A stretch of DNA of 64,000 nucleotides from contig JAMWFC010000117.1 of NCBI GenBank assembly GCA_027475525.1, positions 124,001 through 188,000 of the forward strand, in the 5' to 3' direction. A program made the translations under genes and the position numbers. Under the pieces are notes generated by a model. That model did no database searches. It had not been told where the DNA came from and saw nothing but the letters and a program-made list of their open reading frames with translations. Each line of letters opens with the position of its first letter. Position 1 is the first letter of the stretch. The stretch is from Macrolepiota albuminosa. Taxonomy: Eukaryota; Basidiomycota; Agaricomycetes; Agaricales; Agaricaceae. Shown here one piece after another: positions 11,633-26,939 of the stretch.

Positions 11633-14033
11633 TTAATCACTCTCATTGTCCATCAGCAAGGAGTCGTCGGAAACTGGCAAGGAGGAATTGCAAAGAGGAA
11701 GGAGGTTGCCAGGCAAGATATTGTTAGCGGTTTGCCAGTCTATGGCAGCTTGGCAATCTGCTTGGTAGTTGCAAAGAACGCGAAGGCTACGACTCAGATT
11801 GGAGTAGCGCAACTTCAGCGCCATTAGCTGACCCCAGACTCGTTCCCGTTCTCGCCCCATTGCTGACTCCATCGTTGCCGCCCTCCTCAAAAACCTCTCT
11901 AGCATCTCCCGCAGGTTAAGCGCAACTACTGGGTACACGAGGTCTTGTCCCAGCCAGTTGAAAGCATCCCTAGTAACCGTTGTCTGCGGCTGGGGAGTCC
12001 AAGTGGGATTGACCCTGGCGACCACAGGACGCCTAGGCTCCAGTCCGGCAACGTCTTCAGGATCTGACACCTCCCAGAGGGCGGCGTTACCGTAGGGAGG
12101 AAGCCATCGCCATTCAGGCTCCTCTCTAGTTACTCCTGCTGCTCCCTCCCCTTCTCCCTCTACCGCCTCCTTTGCGGGTGCCTCCTCCTTGTCACCTTCA
12201 CTCTGGGTCGCCAAGGTCTTGTCTTCCTCCCCATCTGTATCTTTGTCACCAGCAGTTGTTGCCACTGCCACAGGGCTTCCCTCTCTTGTCGCTACTGCCA
12301 ATAGTTCCACCTCCTGCTGCTCTTCCGTTGGCGGAGGGGCCATACTCATGTTGCCCTCATCGGTAGTCAGCAGAGAAACCCCCTTCAGGTAAATAGGAGA
12401 AAGCAACTTACTTGGCCCGGCTTCCGAATCCCTTAACGGCAGGCAACTAGCGGCAAGCGCCTTCTCCAGTTCCTCCATCTCCACGTCTTTGGGAGTAGAG
12501 GGAGGAGACTCTACCCACGCATGCTTAGCCTTGCCCTTCCCTTTGGCAAGCGAAGAGACTTGTCGTTTCAAAGGGACCGAAGTCCCTTGGCGCTTGCTGG
12601 CGCCACGGTTGCCAACTGTTGCGTATTTGTCCCCTTGACTGTCGGCAGTGCCAGGGAACTCTTGCTGATGGTTGCCACATCTCCAGCAGCCTTCTTCTTC
12701 CTCTCCCCCTCAACAAACTCCCGTGCCCTCTTGACAAGGACAGCGCGCTTGAAAGTGCGCTCCACTACCATGTTGGGGGCTCCACTGCATTCATGACTTT
12801 TAGCGCTATCCAGCGTGCAAGCCTGTTTCAGCGTACTACACCAATAGCAGGGCTGGCCACTGGTGGGATACCAACACCCCTCTGGGTCGTTGTCGGCCCA
12901 GCACTTGTCGCACTACAGGAATGTTAACAAACGTGGTAGGAAAAGCTAAAGTACTTACCACTTCTTGAGAATCTTTGAACTCCCGTCTTACCGCTGGGCT
13001 TGCCATCCTCTTGTCCTTCATCTCTGGCAAGACCACCCCTGCTTCCATTCCTTCATCCAAAACTGCCTCATCTCGTTGCGCTACCAGCAAACTCTTCAGC
13101 TCTGCATCGCTAAAGGAAGTTTGCGTTGGCGCCTGCCAACTAGTTGGTTAGCAGGGAAAGTAACTTGGCATAACTGACTTACCGTGTAATGAGGGGCGGC
13201 AGCTTTACGAGACTTAGAATGGGATAAATGACGGGCGCCAGCGGTAAGAATGCCCAAACTTACCTTCTTTTTCAAAGTCTTGCCAGGCTTGACCGGAGAG
13301 CCCAAGTTGCTTGCCGGCAGTGCTGGGCTTCGGGCACTACCAGCGTGGGAATCCTTCTCACCTGGCACCTGCCTCCTTGCAACTGGCGACTTCTCGCTGG
13401 CGACCAGGTTCTCGCCAATGGCCTCTCACTCCTCCAAGGCCTTGGTCCTCTCCTTGGCGTCTCAGGAGGCCTCTTCCAGCACGTTCTCGCAAATAGCTGC
13501 CATCTCAGCATTCACCTGCAAATTAGCAAGAGGCGCTAACACCTCTTGTTTGCTATGGGGAGACAGATCAGACCACAGCTAAGTTAGAAATCACAGTCAG
13601 AGATACTCACTCAGACGCTGGCACACTTACCGTCATTGGCAAGGCGCCAGAAAGGATGTCCTCCAATTCGTCCTCAATAGTCAGGACGGGAGGAGGCGCC
13701 TAGGGGATTGGTTAGCTAGCAACGCGGCAAGCAACTATAAAAACTTACAAAGCGAGAGAAGGGACCCAGCCACTCAGACCTCCGGTTATCCACGTATCAT
13801 GCCCGGCACTACTCCAGCACCTCAATCTCCTTGTCCCAGCCTACGCCAAGGACACGAATCTCGTACCAGCGCTCCAACAACTTCATAACCGCAATGACCA
13901 AGTTTAAAGGCGCCTCCGCACCCACACCCTCGATGCGCCTAACAAAATTATTGGCCTTAGCGATGTAGGCATAAGCGGCTTCTTGGGCTGCTTGAGATGG
14001 CATGGGGGGCAGAGTTGGAATACGGAAAGACAT
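11633..14033 (-). pseudogene. Antisense intron-containing gene inside element 1
   Basis: Between pol and the 3' LTR, on the opposite strand, lies a gene with at least five canonical introns of about 50 bp. Donors are GTAAGT (plus-strand ACTTAC at about 13743, 13626, 13260, 13180 and 12954) and each has a YAG acceptor. It opens MSFRIPTLPPMPSQAAQEAA at 14033 and its last long exon (12571-11633) is acidic and low-complexity, ending in a more ordered region with LREMLERFLRRAATME. Exon 1 meets a TAG at 13809 and a TGA 12 bases on, both explicable as C to T changes (CAG, CGA), after which the frame continues (DNRRSEWLGPFSRF). I recall similar uncharacterised proteins in mushroom genomes but no known domain. 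No function can be assigned. Confidence 0.6.
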
Positions 14034-14189
14034 TTTTGTTTCTAGAGCGCCAGGTAAAGATGGGGAGAAGAAACAAAGTCCAAACTCATGCACCGGACTA
14101 TAAGCAAAATCTCAAGAACGCATGGACCACTCGTCACAAAAACGGTAACAGTAACCATATTTGGTGACTGAGGACAGTCAATTTTTCAG

Positions 14190-14200
14190 TTGGAGGGAGA
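14190..14200 (+). other. Polypurine tract of element 1
   Basis: TTGGAGGGAGA abuts the 3' LTR start. Element 2 has TTGGGGGGAGA at the equivalent place (41345-41355), and both are preceded by GACTGAGGACAGTCA. Position and composition fit the plus-strand primer of an LTR retrotransposon. Confidence 0.75.
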
Positions 14201-15130
14201 TGATAAGAACCCATACAGGATCAGCGCATCAACAGCAGGCTACGGCAACATGGCACAGGCTCAGGATACCTTAGCGCGTGCTAACTAACCAATTTTGGCA
14301 ATATTTGATGGCCACACATGGCAAGAAGCAGATCCGATCAATGATAGCACCAACGGCAGACAGAATGACAACTGACAGATGGCATCAGTCACTGACGACA
14401 GCGCTTAGCAAGAAGATTGACAATCTATCAAAAACTGATGGACAGCTTGGTGTTTGACCTTGGTGTCTGACATCGCTTAGCGCCTCGATTTGGCGCCTAA
14501 CATCGCTAAGCCTTTTGGACAGACAGAAGGATGATGGATTGATGGTTTAGCATCACAATCTGCCACCTGGCATCGCTAAGGGTCTTGAATGGACGGTAGG
14601 GATCTGAAATCGTTGGAGCTACCCCTATAAAATTTTCTAGTTTACCGCACTTTGGCAATGGTTAGTCACTGGCAACGGTGAACTTCTTGTAGTATAAAAA
14701 GTACTTACCGACTTGTACATACCCAGCGAAGAACAGAGTTTCCTGCTCCCCTTACTCCAGTCTCCCTTACGGTCCAAGTCTCATTTATGGTCAGCAACGT
14801 CGAAGTCATCGGCAGTTGCAGACTCTCGCTAACACTCAACACCCTCGCGCCTTGCAGATATGGCAGGCATTAACAACGCTTAGACCTCGCTAAGCTTACC
14901 GTGTTCTTTGCCGCTTCCATTGCCGTGTTCACTTACTGCTTCTTTTATAGGCGCTTTGTCTTAGCGCTTGACACTTGCCGACCTTTTTCTGACTTTACTT
15001 TATTCTTATAGACGCGTTCTCTGGGACCTGCCTGAGACTCCTCACATCACTTATAGCATGCCCAACGCAAGCTTTTGGTACGGTCACACTATAGTTATAT
15101 TTGTTACTGACCAAACTTTGGGCATCATCA
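14201..15130 (+). repeat. 3' LTR of element 1
   Basis: A 930-bp uninterrupted LTR from TGATAAGAACCC to GGGCATCATCA. It shows the sequence that the 5' LTR would have without its two insertions. It holds many TAGCG and TGCCG motifs like the other members of the family. The 3' flank GTGTTCCACC re-enters the RT-like host gene. Confidence 0.92.
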
Positions 15131-16485
15131 GTGTTCCACCTTCTGCAAACTGCTCGGTTACCAGTTCTGGCATTGCCACTTGTTTGATTGATGGATTGCT
15201 TGTTTCCGCTCCTTCTTCCTGCATTTGAGCAGTGATTAATTCCACTGCAGTCGAGTATGGCATCTCACAGGCCATCAAAGGCTGAGCAGTCTGTAAGCAG
15301 CATTTTTGTACCTGGTCCAACCCTAGCTCTAACGGCCTTTTCATACTCAATGACGCAGGGGTGGAGTGTTGTTGGCTTAGCAGAGAAGAGTCCGACAATA
15401 TATTTGTAGTGGCTGTTCCATTCAATCTTTTGGCTTGGCCAAGCAAATCCAAGTGCTTCTCCATACAGGTTGGCAGCAACTGTCTATTGACCATGGTCTT
15501 CGACTTTTCTGATTGGGTCGCTGTGTCCAAGAATGATTTCTTTATCTCTGATGCATCCTCGGTTCTCCTTGGGTGCCCCGACATGATGGATGGCACTGTA
15601 GATGGTGTCAAAGTTGGCAAGTTCTTCCTTGAGGAGCTCGTCCCATTCTGAACTTGGAAAATTGCTGGGGGCTGTTTTGAAGGCAACGATAAATTGTTTA
15701 ATGTTGGAGGGGTTTCTAAGGTAGAGTTGCAAAAGCTTGCGGTTTTTGTAACACCTGGAATCTTCAACCTCTCTAGCAAGCTTTTCTTCTTCATACCAAG
15801 ACAAGTCTCTTTCATCGACTTTGTGTTTCTTTGTTTTTGGCTTATCGCCATCAGACTGAGTTTTTTGTGAGGAGTTGGATGTGTAGGAACTATCGTCAGA
15901 TTGGTCTCAAGATCTTCCCCTGTGTCGAACTCTGTGCACTTGGTGGACAGGTCTTGTCTTGGTAGGCTTTCCGTCATTGTTTTCGTCGGTTCCGAACTCC
16001 CGTCTATCTTCATTTGAATTCGGTCCAGGAGGCTGGTGCCCATCTGAATTGGGACCTCGTCCAGACAGTTGCCTTTCGACCTTTTCTCTGTGGAATTCGG
16101 TCCAGGAGGCTGGTGCCCATCTGAATTGGGACCTCGTCCAGACAGTTGCCTTTCGACCTTTTCTCTGTGTTCGGCCCGTTCCCCTCGTTCTTTCTCCTTT
16201 TTCTCGACATCATCGAGTAAGGTAACTTGAGATTGCATCGCGTCTGTGTTCCTCACCCACTTCAGATTTGTTGACGACCTCAATGACTTGTGTGATGGCG
16301 GCAACCTTGGTTTTCCTATTGCGTCGAAAATCGTTGATGATGGACTCGAGGAGTTGGATGAGTTCTTGTTCTCCGTCTGTGCTCGGATTGGGTGATGGTG
16401 ATATGTCCCTATCCGTTCTGCCAGTATAGGTCTGGCTTCCAGACGATCCAGTAGACTGTTCCTTTTCTCTTCCATGTAAACTCAT
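15131..16485 (-). pseudogene. RT-like mobile gene, N-terminal part (frameshifted)
   Basis: The minus strand opens at 16485 with MSLHGREKEQSTGSSGS and a segment rich in helices (LIQLLESIINDFRR). After a frame change, another piece (15804-15484) contains FPSSEWDELL, IYSAIHHVGAPKENRG and LGHSDPIRKVEDHG. I recognise this block from uncharacterised mushroom proteins that continue into the HAVPKP-type RT-like region. A 77-bp duplication (16016) adds another frame change. The gene's 3' part lies at 1-999, on the far side of element 1. Confidence 0.6.
16016..16169. repeat. 77-bp exact tandem duplication in the RT-like gene
   Basis: GAATTCGGTCCAGGAGGCTG begins at 16016 and again at 16093, identical for 77 bases. 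The same peptide region is therefore read in two frames in succession. Confidence 0.96.
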
Positions 16486-17300
16486 TGAAGTCTCACTTTA
16501 TGACGGACGAAGGAACAATTTCAGAACAATTGTAATGCGTGAAGTAATTGAACAATTATTCAAATCGCTGTCAGCTATAAAACAAACTTATGAGATAAAT
16601 TGTCCCTTCCTTCAGTTATGCAATGCACCTAGAGAGCAATCGTCGAGATGGTTGTCCCTACCGAGCTCATGTCTCGGATTGCTCTCTAAGTGTAGAGATC
16701 ACGTGTGCTGCGCGATTTGAAGCTCTCATTGATCTTGTGAAATCGGGGATTTAACCCGATATTTTTACCTTGTTTTTTCATTGTTTTGCCGAAGAACATG
16801 ATTTCCTGCACCCAGTGTAAAAGTAGCGGGAATTGTCGGCCGTTTTATTATTTTATTATAAACGAAATTTCTAGCCTCGTTGCTGATGACTTCAACAAAA
16901 TGTGCCAGGGTGGTATTTGGTCGCATGTTTGATGTCTTCTGCAGGATTCCTACGAGCATCTTCCACGAAAAAACATTACCATTGAATTGCACATTTCTCT
17001 ATGGAGGTTCACGTGCACGTCTTAGCCCTTTTGGACAGTTTTATTTTCATTTCTCCTGATACCTTAGAGTTTATATGTACACCGATAGTTCTCGCGATGG
17101 CATTCTTTTGCGCTTCAGCTCGCGTATCAGTCTGGCGTGATTAACATCGTCAAAAAGAGCCCGAGGTGATTTTGGCTTTCGCTATCTTAGGGAGAATTCG
17201 CCCAAGAAATTCTTTCTCCCTGATTTACTATCTCCTGAACTGTTCAGACAGAAGCTATCATCATGGGACCGGGTGTATAAGTGGTTGACTACACGACAGA
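16486..17300. other. Intergenic, no gene seen
   Basis: No supported coding region. An imperfect inverted repeat lies at about 16631-16688 (AGAGAGCAATC...GATTGCTCTCT) and could form a hairpin or be a small relic. The rest is unremarkable, AT-leaning sequence between the mobile cluster and the 3' end of the helicase gene. Confidence 0.5.
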
Positions 17301-20129
17301 CTACCTATTTGCATCTCCGTATTTGTGCCCGTAGTCCAATAACCTGGCAAATACGTGAAATGTTAGCGTTGATGAACACTCAATCCACCTACCAATCAGC
17401 TTCTATTTCTGTCAAGATTCTAATCCTACAGCTTGTTAAACAAAACAAGTCAGATTAGTAGCAGGATATACGGACTGTGTCTTTTTTGTTTCCTCCATCT
17501 CATGGAAAACAACCCAACCCGATCGCGGTTTTCGTGTGAACAGAACGGATGTAGGGTGAACATGCAATACCTGGCACTCCGTTAGCGAGCATACTAAGAT
17601 CAGATAGGTATTTCCCAACCTTGTTACCTCTGACAGATCTATATGTTCCATCAGCAATCCACCTGGCCCCATTACGCCAATAACCTCCGGTGAGGCAGCG
17701 TCGTAGTCGCCGCGCATCCCCCTGGCAGCTTTCAAGTGAAAGCTTGAATCTTTGCATATATTTCTTCAATTGTGCTCTAATTGACACAGCCCTTGACATT
17801 GCTCTAAAGGACAGTGCATGCGACCTGCACCATGCGGCTGAACGACCATACTTCGTGAAAGCGTTGTAAGCTGTCAAGTTGTTTCATTGAATAGACAATG
17901 CTATGGATTGGCTCATACCGTTCAGCAGAGTAAGGTGATCCTAGAGACACATGAAGATTGGGTATGCGTAAAGTCATGAGGGTCTGCTTACTCCTTCTTC
18001 AGCAGTAAATTTCCTACGTTCCAACTCGGCAAGAGCTCCTTGTGCACCCTCTTGGATGATAAATACATCCTGAAATCTACATCAGAAAGAAAAAAACGAC
18101 AACATCTTTCAACTTGACTTGAACAGAAGTCATGGCGGCAATAGTAAGTATTTCTTCGCCACACTTATGCTCTGCAGAATTAAAAAGCTTTTTGAGAGGT
18201 ATTACATATCTTTCAAAGAGGGGAAGGCGAGTGTTGACTTACCATCCTCGCTATTCCGACTTCAACTGGGCATTCTGCAACTTGTTGCCCCATGGGCGTC
18301 AAACGCCCATCCTCTCCAACCATTCCCGCTGCCACAAGACCCTCTAAAGCGCGAAGGACAATTTCCGCGGGTGGAGAAGAAACCCATTCAAATTTCATCA
18401 GATCGTCGATGCCCAAAGACTTTAATTGTAGAATGGGAGTTGTCATATCTACACGTGTGACTTCTGCTGGTGTCGAGTACGGCAAGGATTCAAAGGCTGA
18501 GGGGGTATATAGCCTGTAACAGACGCCCGGGGAAGTCCGTCCGGCGCGTCCAGCTCGTTGTGTGGCAGATGCTACAGAAGTCGGAACAGTGGAAAGAGAC
18601 GCAAGTGCAGTGGTGGGATTATATGTCCGAATCTACGAAAATATGAATTACTTGATGATATCCTTGCGTTCGGTATACCTTGACAAATCCACAATCGACA
18701 ACATACTTAATGCCATCGATAGTGACACTAGCCTTGGATGCAGATTGGAAACATGTATCATGGTCAGCGCAAGGACTTACCTCAGCGATATTAGTCGAAA
18801 TAATAACTTTTCGTGATCCTCTTTCTGCCTTTTCGAAAACCTTGAGTTGTTCATCAGTCGACAATCCAGCATGCAGAGCTAACAGCACTAGACGCGAGCT
18901 TGTTTTGGGGAGCCTTTCATTGTATAAGTAGGAAGATTTGTTGAAAAACGAGGAATCAAAAGTAACATACGCCGGCAACATCTCGGCCAACTCCTCCAAG
19001 CAACGGTCAATTTCTTCGCGACCGGTCAGAAAAACAAGTATATCGCCTGGGCCATGCTATACAAACTAAGAAAAAATTGCTCGAAGTAAAGAAATGACTC
19101 ACTCGCATATTAATGTTCCAGACTGTTTGAGCTGCTGATCTGACATAGTCCGGAGTTGGTTCTTGGAGGTAAGCAACCTCAACCGGGTACATTCGACCCT
19201 CGAGACTGACGATGATGGCGTCACTCGAATTTGCAGAATCTGTAAAATATTCTTGAATAGCTGTCGCATCCAGAGTGGCTGATGAGACAATGAGACGGAG
19301 CGATGGTCGCTTTCGACGGATTCTGGAGAAGTAGAGCTGAGTTCGGGGTTTGACAACCGATGCTTTGCATACTTTTTCAAGACACCCAAGAGCAAGTCTG
19401 TATAGACACTTCTCTCATGAGCTTCGTCAATCTATGAGTTGTGATGTAAGCTTGAGGTTTAATGGTAGAATGCTTGGACAAGAAGAGTATACCATGATCA
19501 CACTGTAGCGACTGAGCAGGGGATCAACCAGGATTTCGCGAAAAAGCATTCCATCAGTCAGGTAGAGTATTCGTGTTCGATCCTTGTTGCTAACGTCCTC
19601 AAATCGGATAGTATATCCTACCTTCGACACATCTCAGCGGTGATGTACATATTGTAGTAGTGGTAGACATGAACCTCGTCTCCAAGAGTCGTCCCAACTT
19701 CGTTTGCGACCCTCGTAGCAACAGAAGTAGCAGCGACACGCCGAGGTTGTGTGCAGGCGATGATACTACCTTTAGCAGCCCAGCCGGCTTCAAAGAGGTA
19801 CTGAGGAAGTTCTGGTCTTTGCTCGAGTCGACTGTCGCGTAGATCGAAAGGAACTACTGACGAGTGGTTTTACCGCAGCCGGTCTGGCCAACAACAATGG
19901 TTACACCATGGCTTTCGACACAATTCAACAGCTTGTCTCCTGAGTAGATGATTATTATTGAATGACAACATACTTGCAGAGAATGGGGCGCACGATGTTT
20001 AAAGATAGGGAGATGTTCACGATGGGAGTAAGCAGGTGCAGAGGGAACAACATTACCCTCAACTTCTGTGGCTCTATCAAGAGTGCTGCCTGGACCAGTG
20101 GTGCCCGGTTTCCAGAACTTGAGGGACAT
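17301..20129 (-). CDS. DHX35: DEAH-box RNA helicase, DHX35-like
   Basis: A multi-exon minus-strand gene. The N-terminus [13 protein letters not shown] at 20129 matches the characteristic start of DHX35 (FWRPGTEGPG in animals, from memory). The P-loop is GQTGCGKTT (about 19870), followed by motif III-like and helicase C features: [29 protein letters not shown] and the VDCGFVK strand. Then come the ratchet/HA2 part ([22 protein letters not shown]) and the OB-fold end ([24 protein letters not shown]). Two short 3' exons give [20 protein letters not shown] and a TAG at 17301-17303, so the C-terminus is complete. DHX35 family proteins are ATP-dependent helicases linked to the spliceosome. The start is 59 bp from the divergent YJU2 start. 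Confidence 0.9.
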
Positions 20130-20188
20130 GAAAGTGGATTTGTTTGGATCCCGATCACTTTCTCTCTGACCACCATCTCTTAGTCAAC

Positions 20189-21165
20189 ATGTCTGAGCGA
20201 AAAGGTGCGTCTCTTCCTCGTTTTATGCAATTGAAACTCATGTAATGTGCAGTCTTGAATAAATACTTCCCCCCGGACTTTGATCCTGATCTAATTCCCC
20301 GGAGAAAGCAACCCAGAAACTCACAACAAGTAGTCCGTCTTATGGCCCCGTTCTCGATGTAAGTGTCATCTGTCTTTTGATGCACGAATGGGCTCCAATA
20401 GATCTCTCAGGCGTTGCAATACATGCGGCGAGTATATATACAAAGGCAAAAAGTTCAACGCACGAAAAGAAACTGTTGAAGGAGAAGATTACTATGGTAT
20501 CAAGATTTTCAGGTTCTATATCAAATGGTACGCCCTTTTGAGCCTTCGTCCATCACTCTGTTCATCCGATTTAAAGCACACTATGCTCGGCTGAAATCAC
20601 CTTCAAAACGGATCCCAAGAATACCGACTACAGTGCAGAACATGGTGCATCACGGAACTTTGAGCCGTGGCGAGAAGAGCAGGCAGTTGAGGAAGAGGAT
20701 AGGCTTGCAAAGCTTGAAGAAGAAGAAAATAATCCGATGAAAGCTCTCGAGAACCGAACGACAGATTCAAAACGAGAGATGGATATTCTTGATGCACTAC
20801 AGGATATTAGAGCGAGAAATGCCCGGAACGAGCGAGTGGGAAATTCTGTTGATCTTCTTACGCAACTAGGGATGGAAGAGGTGGAAATTGCTGAAGACGC
20901 AGAAAGGAGACGGCTTGAGGAGGAAGACGAGAAGCTTGTGCGAGAGATCTTCTCGAAACTTCCTGCAGATGGTGCTCCCGGTGCCACAGTGACTGTAAAA
21001 CGCAAAGCGGACGACGTTGAGCCGACTGTGGAGAGTCTGTTGCCCGAGTCTACGCGGGCGTTGATCAATGAAAAGTCGACGGCACTGCTTGGGCTGACGA
21101 AGAAGAAAGGGGCTGGAAAAAACGGACTTGGAATCAAGGTAGTCAAGCGAGCCAAGGCGGGGTGA
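20189..21165 (+). CDS. YJU2: Splicing factor YJU2/CCDC94 (CWC16 family)
   Basis: Four exons (20189-20204, 20253-20358, 20411-20527, 20577-21165) give about 275 residues. The start [16 protein letters not shown] and the zinc-binding pairs CNTC and CTLC (about residues 43-46 and 80-83) are the family signature. The C-terminal half is charged and coiled ([16 protein letters not shown]) and ends basic ([10 protein letters not shown]). Family members join the activated spliceosome with Prp19-complex proteins and promote the first catalytic step. Exon 1 is only 16 bp. The gene is head to head with DHX35, another splicing-linked gene, which suggests a shared promoter. Confidence 0.93.
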
Positions 21166-21219
21166 TCACAGCAGTTGTATTGTTATTTTGTATTTTATGA
21201 TTGTAATGTACTACACTTG

Positions 21220-22026
21220 ATGGACTCACGAGAAGACTTTCCGCGCGTCTCTCTTGCAACCGTCAACGCCTGGCACAGTGTCAAGGACAACTACAAGGCC
21301 GCCGTTCTCGATGTTGTCCACGAACATAGTAACGACGCCGAACGCGACGCCCTTCTTGCCCATGCCAGCCAGGTCCTTCCCCTCTTCACGCAATCATATC
21401 GTTCTGACGCGTCGCAACTAGTACATAGACCTCGTCTTTGAGATGGCAGGGCCCAATCTCCGCATCAATGGCCACAACTATGGGTCGCTGGATCAGGATG
21501 AGTACAGTATGTTTGTGCTCCGCTGCTCACCACCCCTCCCCTCACCTGCCCCCAGACACGGAAATGTTTGACGAGGCGCTCGATAGAAGGATATGGTCGC
21601 TTGCTAATACAAGGTTGCAGTGGCAGAAGAGGATTGCGGAAACAAGACGAACCCTGCCCAAGGAGTTTGAGGAGACCATTGTTGATCTCTTAAATCAACA
21701 GCGTGTCGTCGATGTCGAAGCGACGGCGACACTTCACACAGAAGTAATTGAGGACACCGAACCGGACGATTTCGACGGTATGCAGAATGATCTCAACCTC
21801 CTTCACCATTTTCATTTCCACTTGTCAGAAATATCACCCCGCCACTCTCACGTTGAGGAGGGGTTCCGGAAGACTGTGGCCTTGGGCAAGGAGTTAGACC
21901 AGGCATGTCCATCTCTATTCAACTGCCATTCCTTCTAATCTTTGCTACAAAGACAACTGTCAGTCAAGAAAAACGCGCAGAGCGAGCCCGTGCTGCTGTA
22001 GACGAGGTGAAAGGGCTTCAACCATG
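21220..22026 (+). CDS. Probable MIS14/NSL1 kinetochore subunit
   Basis: Starts DSREDFPRVSLATVNAW at 21220. The second exon has FDEALDRRIWSLANTRLQWQKRIAETRR, a layout I associate with fungal Mis14/Nsl1 of the MIND kinetochore complex; this is recall, not a search. Exon 1 needs a one-base correction near 21421 to run from DASQL into YIDLVFEMAGPNLRINGHNYG; as written it stops at 21441. The intron after DQDEY uses GTATGT...CCCCAG. The last intron seems to be GC-AG: CAG then GCATGT...ACAAAG, giving QTTVSQEKRAERAR and TGA at 22024-22026. The gene lies 54 bp after YJU2 and 83 bp from the convergent GAR1 end. Confidence 0.55.
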
Positions 22027-22109
22027 AACCTGTAGGCTGCAAATGAAGCTCAATTACTTGTATCTTTACTGTGTCAGTGAGAAAAATAAAAAAAAATGTC
22101 ATGAAAAAG

Positions 22110-22883
22110 CTATGATCCTCTAAAACTACCACGTCCACCGCCACGTCCACCGCCGCCACGACCTCCACTGAATCCTCCGCCCCTGGGCCCTCCTCGGCCC
22201 CTGTCTCCGAACCCGCCTCGAGAACCACCCCGTCCCCCGCGGGCCCCTCCACCGCGTTGAAACCCTCTTGCCCCTCCTGCGCCACGCCCACCCCGTCCAC
22301 CTGCTGCGCCACGACCCCCACGTCCACGTTCTAAACGAGGAAAAAGGTCAACGATGAAAGAGTAGTACCAGTAAAACGAAATACTGACTTGTAACACCTA
22401 AGGTGAAAGCAAGTTGTCAGAACCAACACTTGTAAGTATGTTGACCACATACCTCCCACTACTTTTGGCTTGGGCAGGAATCTGTCTATCGGCAGAAGTT
22501 TGTCTCCACCAATGTAGACCTTGTCTCCCTTTTTGAAACTACTGGCAACCATTCCCTCGCCCATCTTGACTGAAAAGTAGACTTCGTTGATGGGACCGAG
22601 AATCTCATCGACTTTCCCAATCACAGATTTATTTTGAAGATAGATGGGCGCATTGAAATAGGGCACTTTGTCGGCAAGGGAAGACGCGCAGAACATTTCA
22701 TCCTCTACGGCATGCACGAAAGATCCGAGTTCTGTATGATTAAAAATGAGTGAAAGCCTCAAGGCCCGAGGAGGAGAACAAACCCAATACCTGGTCAGGA
22801 GGGCCGGCGTCGCGCTGCTGGAAGCCTCCACGACCACCTCCACGACCACCTCCGCGACCGGTGAAGCCTCGACCTCGACTCAT
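22110..22883 (-). CDS. GAR1: H/ACA snoRNP protein GAR1
   Basis: It begins [20 protein letters not shown] at 22883, has a central Gar1 domain ([70 protein letters not shown]) and ends in a long RGG-rich tail to the TAG at 22110. This glycine-arginine / core / glycine-arginine plan is diagnostic of GAR1. GAR1 is part of the box H/ACA particle that guides rRNA and snRNA pseudouridylation in the nucleolus. Three introns are visible; the last two flank a 9-nt exon (plus 22389-22397, coding about GVTK). The start is 91 bp from the divergent PEX6 start. Confidence 0.93.
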
Positions 22884-22974
22884 TATGAAGCCAGGACGCA
22901 AGTATTTTTCGCTTTGTTGTTGTTTTTCCGTCTCGTGAAACTCGCCGCATCGGCCCGCTCGCGTCTTGACCACA

Positions 22975-26876
<3,902 letters not shown>

Positions 26877-26939
26877 AGGACTCATGCTTTATATATATGT
26901 ATGGTACATAATAATTTACGCTTGTAGTGCCTATGTAGG

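Larger units (their letters stand above)
1000..15130 (+). mobile_element. Element 1: degenerate Ty3/Gypsy-type LTR retrotransposon with nested insertions
   Basis: A 14.1 kb element lies between a 5' LTR starting TGATAGGAACCC at 1000 and a 3' LTR ending GGGCATCATCA at 15130. The flanking direct repeat GTGT (996-999 and 15131-15134) is the target-site duplication; both sides also share a following T. In order it holds 5' LTR, primer-binding-like site, gag, protease, reverse transcriptase, RNase H, integrase, an antisense spliced gene, a polypurine tract and 3' LTR. It carries five solo LTRs (1423-1877, 2259-3208, 3892-4608, 9978-10417, 11088-11359) and two 77-bp tandem duplications. Without these it would be near 11 kb. 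Gag and pol have many stops, so it is no longer autonomous. Confidence 0.9.

Noticed and set aside
12172..13582. Plus-strand ORFs of 60-110 codons in element 1
   Set aside because: They mirror the acidic, Ser/Pro-rich antisense gene, which has consistent introns on the minus strand.
15084..16475. A 463-codon minus-strand ORF as a single intact gene
   Set aside because: Conserved peptides of the RT-like protein sit in other frames of the same stretch, and part of the ORF lies in the 3' LTR of element 1.
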